Source: Thermus brockianus (GTDB lineage Bacteria; Deinococcota; Deinococci; Deinococcales; Thermaceae). Taken from it: a DNA stretch of 64,000 nucleotides. The stretch spans positions 33,352-97,351 of the forward strand of contig NZ_JAKEDV010000002.1 of NCBI RefSeq assembly GCF_021462505.1. Direction: 5' to 3'. Below the pieces are notes generated by a model. The model did not search any database and was not told the DNA's origin. It saw nothing but the letters and a program-made list of their open reading frames with translations. Positions 8,285-18,080 of this stretch are shown here, piece after piece. Made by a program: the position numbers and the translations under genes. Every line of letters begins with the position of its first letter. Positions within the stretch are counted from its first letter, which is position 1.

Positions 8285-8691
8285 GGGGGCCATAGGAGCC
8301 GGACCCGCAGGCACCCCCCCGCCACCTGGAACCACTTACCCCCAAGCCTCAAGGCGAGGCCCACCTCCGAGCAGTAGCGGAGCTCTTTTTGCCGCTCCCG
8401 GGCGAGGGCCTGGTTCCAGGGGTACTCGCCCCCCGTGTAGTAGGCCTCCGTCTCGGGGTCGGTGAAGGCCCGGAAGCCTTGAAAAGCCCAGAGGGGGTAA
8501 AACTCCAGGAGGACGGGCCGGCCCGTCACCGAGTTCACGAACTCCACCCGCACCTCCTGCCAGGGGCTTAGGAGGAGAAGGGCTTTGCCTCCGGGGCCTT
8601 CCACCTCCACCACCCGCAAGGAGGCCAAGGCGAGGAGGAGAAAAAAGGCCCAGCCCCCAAGGAGCTGGGCCGGAAGCCTTTTTGCCAGCAT
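8281..8691 (-). CDS. DUF1850 protein of the TRAP-TAXI operon
   Basis: A 136-aa protein with one N-terminal hydrophobic segment (about 11-28) and an extracytoplasmic domain containing VRVEFVNSVTGRPVLLEFYP and a conserved FTDPETEAYYTGG, features of DUF1850. These proteins are regularly encoded with TAXI-type TRAP transporters, but their job is unknown. The gene starts 3 bases after the TAXI binding-protein stop, has no strong ribosome-binding site, and ends in a 4-bp overlap with htrA. Confidence 0.8.
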   Translation of the reverse strand: MLAKRLPAQLLGGWAFFLLLALASLRVVEVEGPGGKALLLLSPWQEVRVEFVNSVTGRPVLLEFYPLWAFQGFRAFTDPETEAYYTGGEYPWNQALARERQKELRYCSEVGLALRLGGKWFQVAGGCLRVRLLWPP

Positions 8692-8694
8692 CCC

Positions 8695-9672
8695 CTACTT
8701 CAAGACCCCAAGCTCGCGGAAGTAGCGCAAGGCCCCCTCGTGGTAGGGGATGGTGCCCCCCACGAAGCGCACGGCGTTTTCCGGGGAGGTGTCCTTGGCG
8801 GCGGCCACCGCCTGCCGCAGGGCGGGAAGGTTTTCAAAGGTGGCCTTGGTGAGGGCGTAGGCCGCCTCGGCGGGGAGGCTTTCCGGGCAGACGAAGAGGT
8901 TCCAGAAGGTGAGGGTGGGGGTGTCGGCGCGGGTGCCGTAGACGCTCTTGGGGATGACCCCGGGGCCAGCCAGGCCGGGGAAGCGGCGGGTGAAGGTCTG
9001 GACCACGGTGCTCTTGGGGTCTAGGGGCACCAGGTAAATCCTTTGCCCCTTGCGGGCGAGGGCGGCCGCTAGCTCGGTGATGGCCCCTGTGGGCAAGCCC
9101 CCCGACCAGAAGAAGGCGTCAATGTTGCCCTCCGCCAGGGCGTTGGCGCTTTCCTGGGCCCCCAGGCGCTCCTGCTTGGCGAAGTCCTTGGGGCTAAGCC
9201 CCGCCGCCTGCAGGACCAAAAGGGCCTCCACCTCCGTGCCCGAGCCCGGGGCCCCCGTGGAAACCCGCTTGCCCTTGAGGTCCTGCACCACCCGGATCCC
9301 GGCCCCTTCCCGGGTGACGAGGTGGAGGTAGTTGGGGTACATGGCGAAGAGGATGCGGGCGCTCTTGGCAGGCCGCTCCCGGAAGCGTTCGTGCTGGCCG
9401 GTGTAGGCCAGGTAGGCGGAGTCGGGGAGGACGGTGCCGCAGTAGTAGGTGCCCCCGCCGGTGCGGGTTTCCAGGAGGAGGAGGTTATCTATGGAGGCGG
9501 CGGTCTGGATGGCCTGGGCCTCGGCCACGCCCGCCTTGTTCCAGATCTCCGCCAGGGTGGTGCCGTAGTAGAAGTAAACCCCGCCCACCCCGCCCGTGGC
9601 GATGACCACGCGGGGTTTCTGGGCTGCGGCCCAACCCAAGAGGGCTACCAGGACCAGTAGGACGCTTCTCAT
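8695..9672 (-). CDS. TAXI-family TRAP solute-binding protein (second copy)
   Basis: A 325-aa secreted binding protein with a short signal peptide (MRSVLLVLVALLGWAAAQ). Family motifs: VVIATGGVGGVYFYYGT, DLKGKRVSTGAPGSGTE and the C-terminal LPAEAAYALTKATFENLP. It captures a small acidic substrate in the periplasm and delivers it to the fused permease encoded just upstream. A T. thermophilus member was crystallised with glutamate/glutamine, which suggests but does not prove such a ligand. AAAGGAGGT precedes the start. It is a diverged paralogue of the protein at 11881-12864. Confidence 0.9.
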   Translation of the reverse strand: MRSVLLVLVALLGWAAAQKPRVVIATGGVGGVYFYYGTTLAEIWNKAGVAEAQAIQTAASIDNLLLLETRTGGGTYYCGTVLPDSAYLAYTGQHERFRERPAKSARILFAMYPNYLHLVTREGAGIRVVQDLKGKRVSTGAPGSGTEVEALLVLQAAGLSPKDFAKQERLGAQESANALAEGNIDAFFWSGGLPTGAITELAAALARKGQRIYLVPLDPKSTVVQTFTRRFPGLAGPGVIPKSVYGTRADTPTLTFWNLFVCPESLPAEAAYALTKATFENLPALRQAVAAAKDTSPENAVRFVGGTIPYHEGALRYFRELGVLK

Positions 9673-9722
9673 GGCTTTACCTCCTTTTCCAGGGCTACGC
9701 TACGCCCTTCGCCATGGCTTCG

Positions 9723-11819
9723 TCAAGCCCTGGGCTTCCAGAAGAAGAGGAGGCCCAGAAGGAAGGCGAGGAGGTTGAGGAGCGTGTGGGGCACGAAGAG
9801 GAGGACGGCCAGGATGCCTAGGGCCCAGGCCTCCCAGCGCTTGAGGACCCTTCGGGTGTAGCCGGCCCCGGAGGCGGAGAGGTAGACGATGCCCGCAGCC
9901 ACGGCCAGGAAGCGCTCCAGGATCATGGGCCAAGCCTCGCCGGGCGGGGAGTTTTCCAGGACGGGAACGATGAGGAGGGCGGTGCCCGAGTAGGAGAGGA
10001 GGAAGAAGAAGCCCACCAGGTACTTGGAAAGGGCCACCCGGGCGGCGTAGACCCCCGTCTGCAGGGGGTTGGTGCCGAAGACGCTGCTGGCGGCATAGGC
10101 GGAGAGGGCCACGGGCGGGGTCACGTCCGCCAGGACGGCGTAATAGAAGAGGAACATGTGGGTGGCGAGGAGGGCGGCGGAGTCGGGGATGCCGTTCTCC
10201 TTGGCCAGGGCGATGATGGCGGGGGCGGTGAGGGCGGAGGTGAGGACGTAGGTGGCGGTGGGGGGCACCCCCATGCCCAGGACCAGGCTAAAGAGGGCGG
10301 TGATGAGGGTGGCGAGGAGGAGGCTTTCCCCGGAGACCTGTTGCAGGAGCTGGCTGAACTTGGAGGGCAGGCCGGAGATCACCATCATGGCGAAGATGAG
10401 GTTGGCGGCGGTCACGGCGGTGCCGATGGGGAGGAGGGTGCGGAAGCCCTCGGCGAGGCCCTGGAAGATGGGGGCGATGCCTTTGGGCCTCAGGGTGGGG
10501 TCCAGGTAGGCGATGAGGACGAAGAGGACCAGGGCCAGGCTGGCGGCGGTGCGCACCTCGTAGCCCAGGTAGAGCATGGCGACGATGAGGAGGATGGGGA
10601 GGAAGAGGGTGGCGTAGCGCAGGGCGTAGGCCCGGCGGCCCATGCCGAGCTCGGCCCCCACCGGGGATAGCCCTGCCCTGCGGGAGTAGAACTCGTTGAA
10701 GGCCAAAACGGCGGTGAGGTAGAGGAGGGCAGGCCCCAGGGCCATGACGATGACCTTGATGTAGGGGATCTCTAGGATCTCCACCATGATGAAGGCGATG
10801 GAGCCCATGACCGGGGGGGTGATGAGGGCGATGGTGCCGGCGGTGGCCACGAGGCCGGCGGCGGTGAGGGTGTGGTACCCCGCCTTCTCGTAGAGAGGCT
10901 TGGTGAGGGCGGCTACGAACTGGGTGTCCGCGGCCCCTGAGCCGGAGAACATCCCCATGAAGACGCTGGCCAGCCCCGTGACCCGCCCCGGGGTGGCGGG
11001 GTGCTTGCCCACCAGGGCCAGGGCCAGGTTGGCCACCACCCTCCCCAGGCCCAAGGCGCCGATCATGCCGGAAAGCAGGGTGAAGTAGACCAGGTACTTG
11101 GCGGATACCCCGGTGATGAGGCCGTAGATGCCCGCCTCCGTCTCGTTGAAGGTTTTGCCCAGGAGGAGGTCAATCCCCTGCTTGGTGCCTTTAAAAGCTC
11201 CCGGGAAGAGGTCGGCGTGGAGGTTGTAGCTGAAGAAGAAGAGGACGAGAACCGGCATCACCGGGCCCAGGAGGCGGTAGACCAGGCCCAGGACCAGCAT
11301 GATGAGGCCGAAGGACATGGCCATGTCCCAGGGGGCGGGGAGGACGGCCCGGTAGACGAGCTCTTCAAAGTAGCGCAGTTGGTAGAGGGTGGGGAAGAGG
11401 GCGAGGAGGACGGCGAGGAGGTCGGCGGGGCGCTTGAGGGAAGGGAGGAGGGCGGGAAGGGCGGCTACCGCCCAGTAGAGGACGCCCACCGCCTTGGCCT
11501 CCCGGGGAAGGTCCACGCCTGGGATGCCCGGGAAGAGGAAGTGGTAGAGGGGGATGAGGGTGAAGAGGAAGTAGACCCAGGCGCCCAGGGTGCGCTTCCG
11601 GGGAAGATAGAAGGAAACGAGGTAGCCGCCTACGAGGAGGAAGAGGACGTGGGTGCTCCTTTGGAGCTGGACGATGTCCAGGATGGGGATTTCCGCTCTG
11701 GCCAAGGGGGTAAAGGGGTGGAGGACGAGGTAGAGGCTATAGAGGGCCCCCAGGACCAGGATCCAGTTCGTGAGGCGGGCTAAGGGGGTTTGAGGGGTTT
11801 TGGGATGTTCTAGCTCCAT
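9723..11819 (-). CDS. TRAP transporter fused permease (TAXI type, DctQ-DctM fusion)
   Basis: A 698-aa integral membrane protein. The N-terminal four-helix DctQ-like part is fused to the DctM-like part, as is usual for TAXI systems. Visible motifs include GMFSGSGAADTQFVAALTKP and TAAGLVATAGTIALITPPVMG in the first half of DctM, and LVLGMGVPPTATYVLTSA in the second. It should be a sodium- or proton-driven secondary importer that depends on the TAXI binding proteins encoded on both sides. GGAGG precedes ATG 11819. Confidence 0.93.
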   Translation of the reverse strand: MELEHPKTPQTPLARLTNWILVLGALYSLYLVLHPFTPLARAEIPILDIVQLQRSTHVLFLLVGGYLVSFYLPRKRTLGAWVYFLFTLIPLYHFLFPGIPGVDLPREAKAVGVLYWAVAALPALLPSLKRPADLLAVLLALFPTLYQLRYFEELVYRAVLPAPWDMAMSFGLIMLVLGLVYRLLGPVMPVLVLFFFSYNLHADLFPGAFKGTKQGIDLLLGKTFNETEAGIYGLITGVSAKYLVYFTLLSGMIGALGLGRVVANLALALVGKHPATPGRVTGLASVFMGMFSGSGAADTQFVAALTKPLYEKAGYHTLTAAGLVATAGTIALITPPVMGSIAFIMVEILEIPYIKVIVMALGPALLYLTAVLAFNEFYSRRAGLSPVGAELGMGRRAYALRYATLFLPILLIVAMLYLGYEVRTAASLALVLFVLIAYLDPTLRPKGIAPIFQGLAEGFRTLLPIGTAVTAANLIFAMMVISGLPSKFSQLLQQVSGESLLLATLITALFSLVLGMGVPPTATYVLTSALTAPAIIALAKENGIPDSAALLATHMFLFYYAVLADVTPPVALSAYAASSVFGTNPLQTGVYAARVALSKYLVGFFFLLSYSGTALLIVPVLENSPPGEAWPMILERFLAVAAGIVYLSASGAGYTRRVLKRWEAWALGILAVLLFVPHTLLNLLAFLLGLLFFWKPRA

Positions 11820-11880
11820 GGCTTAGCCTCCAAAAGGCCCGGGGCCTGGGAAGTCCCAGGACACCCGGGCGCAAGAAGGG

Positions 11881-12864
11881 TTACTTGACGAGGCCCTTTT
11901 CTTTCAGGTACCGCTCGGCCCCAGGGTGGAAGGGGATGGGGAGCTTGCCGTAGAGCTTGGCGGTGGCCTCGAGGCTCGTGTCCTTGGCGGCGGCCACGGC
12001 GGTGCGCAGGGTGTCCAGGTTCTCAAACACCGCCTTCATGATGCCGTAGGCCGCCTCGGCGGGGAGGCTATCCGGGCAGACCACGATGTTGCCCGTGGCC
12101 AGGCCCGGCACGTCCGTGCGGGTGTTGTAGACGCTCTTGGGCACCCGGTAGGGGTCCACCAGGCCCGGGAAGCGCTTCATGACCACCTGGGCCGTGGTGC
12201 TCTTGGGGTCAATGGGCACCAGGTAGACGCGGTCCCCCTTGCGGGCCAGGGTCTGGGAAAGCTCCACGATGGAGCTCGTGGGCACGCCCCCTACCCAGAA
12301 GAAGGCGTCCAGGGTGCCCTCCGCCAGGGCCTTGGCCCCCTCGGCCACGGGGAGGCGCTCCCGCTTGGCGAAGGTTTCCGGCTTCACCCCTGCTCCCTGG
12401 AGGACCAGGAGGGCCAGGTTCTCCGTGCTGGAGCCGGGCTGGCCTGTGGAAACGCGCTTGCCCTTCAGGTCCTGCACCACCTTGATGCCGGTCTTCTCGC
12501 TGGTCACCAGGTGGATGAAGGAGGGGTACATGTAGAAGAGGACCCGTTGGCTCTTGGCTGGGCGGTCCTTGAAGCGGGGCTCCTCGCCGGTGTAGGCCAC
12601 GTAGGCGGAGTCCGTGGTGGTGAGGGCGCAGTAATAGGTGCCCCCGCCCGTGCGGTCGCGGAGGAGCTGCAGGTTATCGTAAGAGCCTCCCGTCTGTACC
12701 GGCTGGGCCTCCACCACCCCGGCCTTGTTCAGGATGTCGGCCAAGGCGGTGCCGTAGTAGAAGAAGACCCCGCCCGTGCTTCCCGTGCCGATGGCCACGC
12801 GGGGCTTCTGGGCAAGGCCCAAACCCAGGACCAACAAACCGATAAGGACCATCGCTCGCTTCAT
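11881..12864 (-). CDS. TAXI-family TRAP solute-binding protein (first gene of operon)
   Basis: A 327-aa secreted binding protein. The start is set at ATG 12864 (MKRAMVLIGLLVLGLGLAQ) with GGGAGGTG just upstream; a start 5 codons earlier is less likely. Motifs VAIGTGSTGGVFFYYGTA and DLKGKRVSTGQPGSSTE are those of the TAXI family. It is the promoter-proximal gene of the operon and therefore probably the main binding protein. It is similar along its whole length to the second binding protein at 8695-9672, so the pair arose by duplication. Confidence 0.92.
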   Translation of the reverse strand: MKRAMVLIGLLVLGLGLAQKPRVAIGTGSTGGVFFYYGTALADILNKAGVVEAQPVQTGGSYDNLQLLRDRTGGGTYYCALTTTDSAYVAYTGEEPRFKDRPAKSQRVLFYMYPSFIHLVTSEKTGIKVVQDLKGKRVSTGQPGSSTENLALLVLQGAGVKPETFAKRERLPVAEGAKALAEGTLDAFFWVGGVPTSSIVELSQTLARKGDRVYLVPIDPKSTTAQVVMKRFPGLVDPYRVPKSVYNTRTDVPGLATGNIVVCPDSLPAEAAYGIMKAVFENLDTLRTAVAAAKDTSLEATAKLYGKLPIPFHPGAERYLKEKGLVK

Positions 12865-12893
12865 GGGCACCTCCCGCATACTTTTGCGCCCAT

Positions 12894-12922
12894 AACCTAC
12901 CCCACCCCCCTAGGCCTGTCAA
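12894..12922 (-). promoter_or_regulatory. sigma-A promoter of the TRAP-TAXI operon
   Basis: On the minus strand TTGACA (12922-12917), a 17-base spacer and TAGGTT (12899-12894). The -35 element lies inside the last codons of the upstream protease gene. The match to consensus is among the best in the window. Confidence 0.75.
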
Positions 12923-14000
12923 GCCCGAGAAGCCGCACCTGGAAGGCCCTTAGGAGGTCGGTTTTGCTCAAGACCCCTACAAGTCTTTCCCTTTCCACCA
13001 CGAGGGCCCGCACATACCCCCTCTCCGCCATGCGCTCCAGGGCGGCAAGGGCCTCCTCTTCCGGGGAGAGGAGGAGGGGCGGGTGCAGGTAGCGGGCCAC
13101 GGGGGCCAGGGGGTCTGCGCCTTCTAGCCCTTCCAGGCCCACCACCCCAAGCACCCTTTCCCCCTCCACCACGGGAAAGCCCGAAACCTTGTGGTGGAGG
13201 GCTAGGCGGAGGGCCTCGGCCACGGGGGTATCGGGGGAGAGGGCGATGGGGTCCGGGGTCATGAGGTCCCTCACCCTAAGCCCCTCCAGGGCCTGGGCCA
13301 GGAGGGTGGCCTCGGCCTCGGCCCGGGAGGCCATGTAGACGAAGAAGGCGATGAGGATGAGAAAGGGGTTGAAGGCCAGAAGGCCGAAAAGCCCCAGGGC
13401 CAAGGCCACCGCCTGGCTTAGGGCCGCCGCCTGCCGGGTGGCCTTGGCGTAGGGCTTCCTTAGGGCGAGGAGGGCGCGGTAGACCCGCCCCCCGTCCAGG
13501 GGAAGGGCGGGGAGGAGGTTGAAGAGGGCGAGCATCAGGTTCACCAGGGCCAGGTAGTGGGTGAGAAAGCCCCAAGGGCCCGTGGGGGCTTTGACGAGGT
13601 GGAAGAAAAGCGCTAGGGCGAGGCTCACCGCAGGCCCTGCCAGGGCGATGGCGAGCTCCTTGCCGGGCTCTTTCGGGATCCTTTCCATCTGGGCCACCCC
13701 GCCCAAGAGCCAAAGGGTGATGCGCCGGGTTTCCACCCCGAAGCGCCGGGCGGTGAGGGCGTGGCCGAGCTCGTGCAGGAGGACCGAGAGGAAAAGCCCC
13801 AGGGCGGCGGAAAGCCCAAGGAGGAAAGGCCAAAGGCCCTCGAGGAGGCTTGGGTCCTGGGGTAGGCCGAAGAGCTCCAGGTAGAGGGGGAGGTTGCTCC
13901 CGATGAGGAAGGCCAAGAGGGGGAGGACGAGGAGAAAGGAAAGGTCCAGGTGAACGGGGATGCCGAAGAGGCGGAAGAGGAAAAGCCCGCGCCCGGCCAT
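12897..14000 (-). CDS. site-2 protease family (M50) membrane metalloprotease with CBS domain pair
   Basis: A 367-aa intramembrane zinc protease. The metal-binding HELGH occurs in VLLHELGHALTARRF, the second site in NLLPALPLDGGRVYRALL, and about six hydrophobic segments lie around them. The C-terminal third is a CBS pair (VRDLMTPDPIALSPDTPVAEAL and YVRALVVERERLVGVLSKTDLL) that probably senses an adenine nucleotide. This SpoIVFB-like architecture is common, but its substrate is not predictable. A TATACT box ends 5 bases before ATG, suggesting a leaderless message. It is divergent from an MFS gene. Confidence 0.9.
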   Translation of the reverse strand: MAGRGLFLFRLFGIPVHLDLSFLLVLPLLAFLIGSNLPLYLELFGLPQDPSLLEGLWPFLLGLSAALGLFLSVLLHELGHALTARRFGVETRRITLWLLGGVAQMERIPKEPGKELAIALAGPAVSLALALFFHLVKAPTGPWGFLTHYLALVNLMLALFNLLPALPLDGGRVYRALLALRKPYAKATRQAAALSQAVALALGLFGLLAFNPFLILIAFFVYMASRAEAEATLLAQALEGLRVRDLMTPDPIALSPDTPVAEALRLALHHKVSGFPVVEGERVLGVVGLEGLEGADPLAPVARYLHPPLLLSPEEEALAALERMAERGYVRALVVERERLVGVLSKTDLLRAFQVRLLGLDRPRGVG

Positions 14001-14005
14001 GCCTC

Positions 14006-14011
14006 AGTATA
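14006..14011 (-). promoter_or_regulatory. -10 box of the M50 protease gene
   Basis: TATACT on the minus strand ending 5 bases before ATG 14000. Confidence 0.45.
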
Positions 14012-14038
14012 GGCCGGCGTCCTTTTCCCCCTTGGTAA

Positions 14039-14066
14039 TGACCGGTCAGTCAGGATTGGGTAGGAT
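14039..14066 (+). promoter_or_regulatory. promoter with palindromic operator candidate for the MFS transporter
   Basis: The perfect palindrome TGACCGGTCA (14039-14048) covers the -35 position. TAGGAT (14061-14066) is the -10 box, 6 bases before GTG 14073. An operator for a TetR-like repressor would fit; no regulator gene is adjacent. Confidence 0.4.
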
Positions 14067-14072
14067 GGAAGG

Positions 14073-15269
14073 GTGCTGGCCCTGGCCCTCCTGCAAGACC
14101 CCCGTTACCGCGCCTACTGGCTCGCCCTCTTCACCTCCCAGATGGGCACCTGGATGCAGTCCGCCGCCCAGGGGTGGCTTGTGCTCCTCCTCACGGGGAG
14201 CGCCGAGCGGCTTGGGCTCGTGGTGGCCCTGCAGTTCTTGCCCTCCCTCCTCTTTTCCCTGCCCGCCGGGGTCTTGGCCGACCGCTACCCCAAGCGGAAC
14301 CTCCTCCTCCTAACCCAGGGGGGGATGATGCTTTTGGCCCTCCTCATGGCCCTCCTCATCCTCACGGGGGCGGTGCGCTATGGGCACGTGCTCCTCTTCG
14401 CCTTCCTCTATGGGGCCTTGAACGCCATGGACCTGCCCGTGCGCCAGAGCTTCACCGTGGAGCTGGCGGGGCGGGAGCGGTACCCGGGGGCCATCGCCCT
14501 AAACTCCTTCGGCTTCAACACAAGCCGCCTCCTGGGGCCTGCGCTATCCGGCGTGCTCATCGCCCTCTATGGGGTGGGGGTGGCCTACCTGGCCAACGCC
14601 CTCTCCTTCCTGCCCCTCCTCCTCGTCCTCCTGCGGGTGCCCCCGGGGCCCAGGGGGGAGGAGGGGGATGGGCGGTTCTTGAGGGAGGCCCTCGAGGGCA
14701 TCCGCTTTGTCTTGGAGCATCCCCTGGTGCGGCGGGTGGTGGGGCTTGTCCTCTTCGCCAGCCTTCTCGGCATGAACTTCCAGACCCTGGTCCCCGCCTA
14801 CGCCCGGCTCGTCCTGGGGCTTTCCGCCACCGGCTATGGCTTTCTCCTCTCCGCCGTGGGGTTTGGGGCCTTGGGGGCGGCCTTGGTCATGGCCTTCACG
14901 GGGCGGCCGAGGCCCATGCGCCTCCTCCTTGGGGTCTTCGCCCTGGCCTTGGCCCACCTGGGGCTTTTCCTTCCCCACCCCACCTGGGTCCCCCTATTCC
15001 TCGCCCTGGGAGGGTTTGGCATGATCTCCGTCCTCATCAACGCCAACACCCTGGTGCAGCTTTCCGTGCCCGACCGCCTAAGGGGCCGGGTCATGGCGGT
15101 GTACAGCCTGGTGATGCTGGGCACGGGGCCCTTGGGGGCCTACCTCACGGGCCTCCTCTTTGAGCTTCTGGGGGGGCGGGCGGCGGCCCTTCTTTTGGGA
15201 AGCGCCGTGCTCCTGGTGGGCCTCTACCAGCTTCGGGCTTGGCCTACGGGGTCCAGTCCTCCGGCCTAG
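14073..15269 (+). CDS. major facilitator superfamily transporter
   Basis: A 398-aa membrane protein with about 12 hydrophobic segments. The loop 2-3 signature appears as [20 protein letters not shown], and the start resembles enterobactin-exporter-like MFS proteins ([21 protein letters not shown]). The substrate is unknown; efflux of a small molecule is likely from the family. GTG 14073 is chosen from the TAGGAT box 6 bases upstream. The last 26 bases overlap the 3' end of wecB in convergent orientation. Confidence 0.88.
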   Translation: MLALALLQDPRYRAYWLALFTSQMGTWMQSAAQGWLVLLLTGSAERLGLVVALQFLPSLLFSLPAGVLADRYPKRNLLLLTQGGMMLLALLMALLILTGAVRYGHVLLFAFLYGALNAMDLPVRQSFTVELAGRERYPGAIALNSFGFNTSRLLGPALSGVLIALYGVGVAYLANALSFLPLLLVLLRVPPGPRGEEGDGRFLREALEGIRFVLEHPLVRRVVGLVLFASLLGMNFQTLVPAYARLVLGLSATGYGFLLSAVGFGALGAALVMAFTGRPRPMRLLLGVFALALAHLGLFLPHPTWVPLFLALGGFGMISVLINANTLVQLSVPDRLRGRVMAVYSLVMLGTGPLGAYLTGLLFELLGGRAAALLLGSAVLLVGLYQLRAWPTGSSPPA

Positions 15270-16362
15270 GGCCGAGGCCGAGCCGCCAGGCCACGCCCTG
15301 GGCCACCCTTTCCCCCGCCCGGCCATCCCCGTAGGGGTTTTTGGCCTTTCGCATCTCTGCAAGGGCCTCGGGGTCTTCCAGAAGCCCTGCCACCGCGCGG
15401 TAAACCCTTTCGGGGTCCGTGCCGGCCAGTTTGAGGATGCCCGCCTCGAGGCCTTCAGGCCTTTCCGTGACGTTCCTCAAGACCACCACCGGCACCCCTA
15501 AAGCCGCCCCCTCCTCCTGCAGGCCCCCTGAGTCCGTGACCAAGAGGAGGCTTTCCTTCATCAAAGCCGCCATGGGCCCATACTCCAGGGGGTCCAGGAG
15601 GACGAAGTTCTTCACGCCCTTGAGTACGGGGAAGACCGCCTCCCGCACCACGGGGTTCAGGTGCACGGGGTAGACGAAGGTGAGGTGGGGGAAGGCCTCC
15701 GCCACCCGCCTCAGGGCCCGGGCCAGCTCGGAAAGGATGGGCCAGTTCTCCCGGCGGTGCATGGTCACGGTGACGTAGGGCCCCGGGGGAAGCCCTTGGG
15801 GAAGCCTCCCTAGCCGGGCCGCCAAGAGGACGGCGTCCACCCCGGTTTGGCCCGTGACCAGAATGCCTTCCTCCCGCTTCCCCTCCCTCAGGAGGTTGGC
15901 CTTGGCCAGGGGCGTGGGGGCGAAGTCCAGGTCGGTGAGGACGTCCGTGAGGCGGCGGTTCGCCTCCTCGGGGAAGGGCTCTTTGAGGTTGCCGCTCCTT
16001 AGCCCTGCCTCCACGTGGCCCACGGGGATGCCTTCCAGAAAGGCGGCCCAGGCCACGGCGAAGGTGGTGAGGGTATCCCCGTGCACCAAGACGTAGTCCG
16101 CCCGCATTTCCTTTAGGGCCCTGGCCGCCTGGGGGAGGATCCGAGCCGCCAGGTCGGGGAGGGCCTGGCGCTCCTGCATCACGTCCAGGTTCCGGTCCTC
16201 TTGGATGCCGAAGAGGCTTAGGGCTTGCCGCAGTTGCTCCCGGTGCTGGCCCGTGAGGAGGACGAGGGGAGTGAGGTGGGGGAGGGCCTTGAGGGCCAGG
16301 TACACGGGGGCCATCTTGGTGGCCTCGGGCCGGGTACCGAAGGCGAGGACCACCCGCTTCAT
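15244..16362 (-). CDS. wecB: UDP-N-acetylglucosamine 2-epimerase (non-hydrolysing)
   Basis: A 372-aa enzyme that interconverts UDP-GlcNAc and UDP-ManNAc for surface glycans. Family motifs: [45 protein letters not shown] and [11 protein letters not shown]. It is nearly the same as the T. thermophilus enzyme of known structure as I recall it. ATG 16362 is chosen because it overlaps the wecA-like stop (ATGA). It is the third gene of upp-wecA-wecB. Confidence 0.95.
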   Translation of the reverse strand: MKRVVLAFGTRPEATKMAPVYLALKALPHLTPLVLLTGQHREQLRQALSLFGIQEDRNLDVMQERQALPDLAARILPQAARALKEMRADYVLVHGDTLTTFAVAWAAFLEGIPVGHVEAGLRSGNLKEPFPEEANRRLTDVLTDLDFAPTPLAKANLLREGKREEGILVTGQTGVDAVLLAARLGRLPQGLPPGPYVTVTMHRRENWPILSELARALRRVAEAFPHLTFVYPVHLNPVVREAVFPVLKGVKNFVLLDPLEYGPMAALMKESLLLVTDSGGLQEEGAALGVPVVVLRNVTERPEGLEAGILKLAGTDPERVYRAVAGLLEDPEALAEMRKAKNPYGDGRAGERVAQGVAWRLGLGPRPEDWTP

Positions 16363-17444
16363 TGTTCCCTCCATAGCGCCCGAAGCCGGCGGTAGGTGAC
16401 CCAGGCAAGGCCGAGGAGGGTGGCGAGGAGGCTCGCCCCGATGGCTTCCCAGGGCATGTTGAGGTAGCGCATGGCCGCCAGGTTGAAAAGGAGGGCCACC
16501 CCCCAGAGGGCGAAGGCCACCCGCCTTTGGGAAAGCCCGCGGGCGAGGAGGTGGTGGTGGAGGTGGTCCTTGCCCGGGGTGGAGAGGGGGTTCTGCCCCC
16601 TCAGGAGCCTTCGCACCACCACCTGGGTGGTGTCCAGGATGGGGAGGAGGAGGAAAAGCGCAGGGGGAAGGAGGCCCAGGAAGGTGGTGAGCTTCAGGTT
16701 GCCCAGGAGGGCGGTGGCCGCCAGGGTGTAGCCCAGGAAGTAGGCCCCGGCGTCCCCCAGGATGATGCGGCTTGGGTGGAGGTTGTGCCGCAGGAAGCCT
16801 AAAGCGGCCCCGGCCAGGGCGGCGAGGACCAGGGTGCCCGCGGCCCAGAAGGGATACTGGGCGGAGACGAAGAGGAGGCTAACGGCGCTGATGTAGGCGA
16901 TGCCCCCGGCGAGGCCGTCCAGACCGTCCATGAGGTTTAGGGCGTTGGTGATGCCCACCACCCAAAGCCAGGTGAGGAAAACCCCCAAGGCCGGGTCCAG
17001 GGGGGTGCCGAAGGCGGCCTCAAAGCGCACGCCCACGGCCATGAGGAGGAGGGCGGCCAGGGTTTGCACGAAGAGGCGGAAGAGGGGAGGGAGGCCGAAC
17101 TGGTCGTCAATGAAGCCCACCAGGACAAGCCAGGCCCCGCCCAGGAGGATGGCGAGGACCTGGATCAGGACGCTTTCCACCAGGATGGGCCGGAGGAAGG
17201 CCGCCGCCACCAGGGCCAGCACCACCCCGGCGTAGACGGCAAGCCCCCCGGCGTTGGGCAAAGGCTCCCGGTTGAGGCGCCGCTCGTTGGGCTGGTCCGC
17301 CCAGCCCACCTTGAGGGCGAAGCGGCGCACGTGGGGCAGGAAGCGCCAGGTGAAGAAGAGGGCGAGGAGGAAGGCGAAGGCCACGGAAAGCCACCCCGTG
17401 CCCCCGGGGTCGGCCACGCCGATGCGCTTCAGGAGCTCGGTCAT
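16359..17444 (-). CDS. wecA: undecaprenyl-phosphate GlcNAc-1-phosphate transferase (WecA/TagO family)
   Basis: A 361-aa membrane enzyme with about 10-11 transmembrane segments that loads GlcNAc-1-P (or a related sugar phosphate) onto undecaprenyl phosphate, the first step of surface polysaccharide synthesis. Key motifs: [13 protein letters not shown] (Asp-Asp for Mg), [27 protein letters not shown] and [12 protein letters not shown], the His motif that marks WecA/TagO rather than MraY. Overlaps of 4 bases with upp upstream and wecB downstream indicate one operon. Confidence 0.92.
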   Translation of the reverse strand: MTELLKRIGVADPGGTGWLSVAFAFLLALFFTWRFLPHVRRFALKVGWADQPNERRLNREPLPNAGGLAVYAGVVLALVAAAFLRPILVESVLIQVLAILLGGAWLVLVGFIDDQFGLPPLFRLFVQTLAALLLMAVGVRFEAAFGTPLDPALGVFLTWLWVVGITNALNLMDGLDGLAGGIAYISAVSLLFVSAQYPFWAAGTLVLAALAGAALGFLRHNLHPSRIILGDAGAYFLGYTLAATALLGNLKLTTFLGLLPPALFLLLPILDTTQVVVRRLLRGQNPLSTPGKDHLHHHLLARGLSQRRVAFALWGVALLFNLAAMRYLNMPWEAIGASLLATLLGLAWVTYRRLRALWREQ

Positions 17445-18067
17445 TTGGTCCCGTAGATGCGGTCCCCGGCGTCCCCTAGGCCAGGGACGATGTAGCCGTG
17501 CTCGTTGAGCCTTTCGTCAATGGCCGCCACCACCACCTCGGTGTCGGGGTGGTCCTGGGCGATGCGCTCAAGCCCCTCGGGGGCGGCGATGAGGCACATG
17601 AGCTTGATGCCCTTGGCCCCCTTCTCCTTGAGGAGGGTGAGGGCGTGGCTGGCGCTACCCCCGGTGGCCAGCATGGGGTCTAAGAGGAAGACCCGGCGCT
17701 CGGCGATGTCCGGGGGAAGCTTGGCGTAGTACTGCACGGGCTTTAGGGACTCGGGGTCGCGGTAGAGCCCGATGTGCCCCACCCGGGCGTGGGGGACGAG
17801 CTTTAGGATGCCCTCCACCATGACAAGCCCCGCCCGGAGGATGGCCACCAGGGCGAGCTTTTTGCCGGAGAGCACCTTGACCCGGGCCGTGGCCACGGGG
17901 GTTTCCACGGTGGTTTCCGTAAGCTCCAGGTCCCGCATGGCCTCGTAGGCCATGAGGAGGGAAAGCTCCTCGGCGAGTTCCCGGAAGTCCTTGGGGCCCG
18001 TGCGCTTGTCCCTAAGGTGGGCCAGCTTGTGCTGGACCAGGGGATGGTCCACTAGGGTGACCTTCAT
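17441..18067 (-). CDS. upp: uracil phosphoribosyltransferase
   Basis: A 208-aa enzyme that salvages uracil to UMP with PRPP. The PRPP-binding loop is [14 protein letters not shown], and the uracil site is at the C-terminal [15 protein letters not shown]. The length is standard. It is the first gene of an operon with wecA and wecB, sensible in that UMP feeds UDP-sugars. TAGGCT ends 7 bases before ATG 18067, with no Shine-Dalgarno sequence. Confidence 0.96.
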   Translation of the reverse strand: MKVTLVDHPLVQHKLAHLRDKRTGPKDFRELAEELSLLMAYEAMRDLELTETTVETPVATARVKVLSGKKLALVAILRAGLVMVEGILKLVPHARVGHIGLYRDPESLKPVQYYAKLPPDIAERRVFLLDPMLATGGSASHALTLLKEKGAKGIKLMCLIAAPEGLERIAQDHPDTEVVVAAIDERLNEHGYIVPGLGDAGDRIYGTK

Positions 18068-18074
18068 CCGGAAA

Positions 18075-18080
18075 AGCCTA
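18075..18080 (-). promoter_or_regulatory. -10 box of a probable leaderless upp transcript
   Basis: TAGGCT on the minus strand, 7 bases before ATG 18067. It lies only a few bases past the stop of the upstream phosphotransferase gene, so upp may be both leaderless and read through. Confidence 0.5.
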
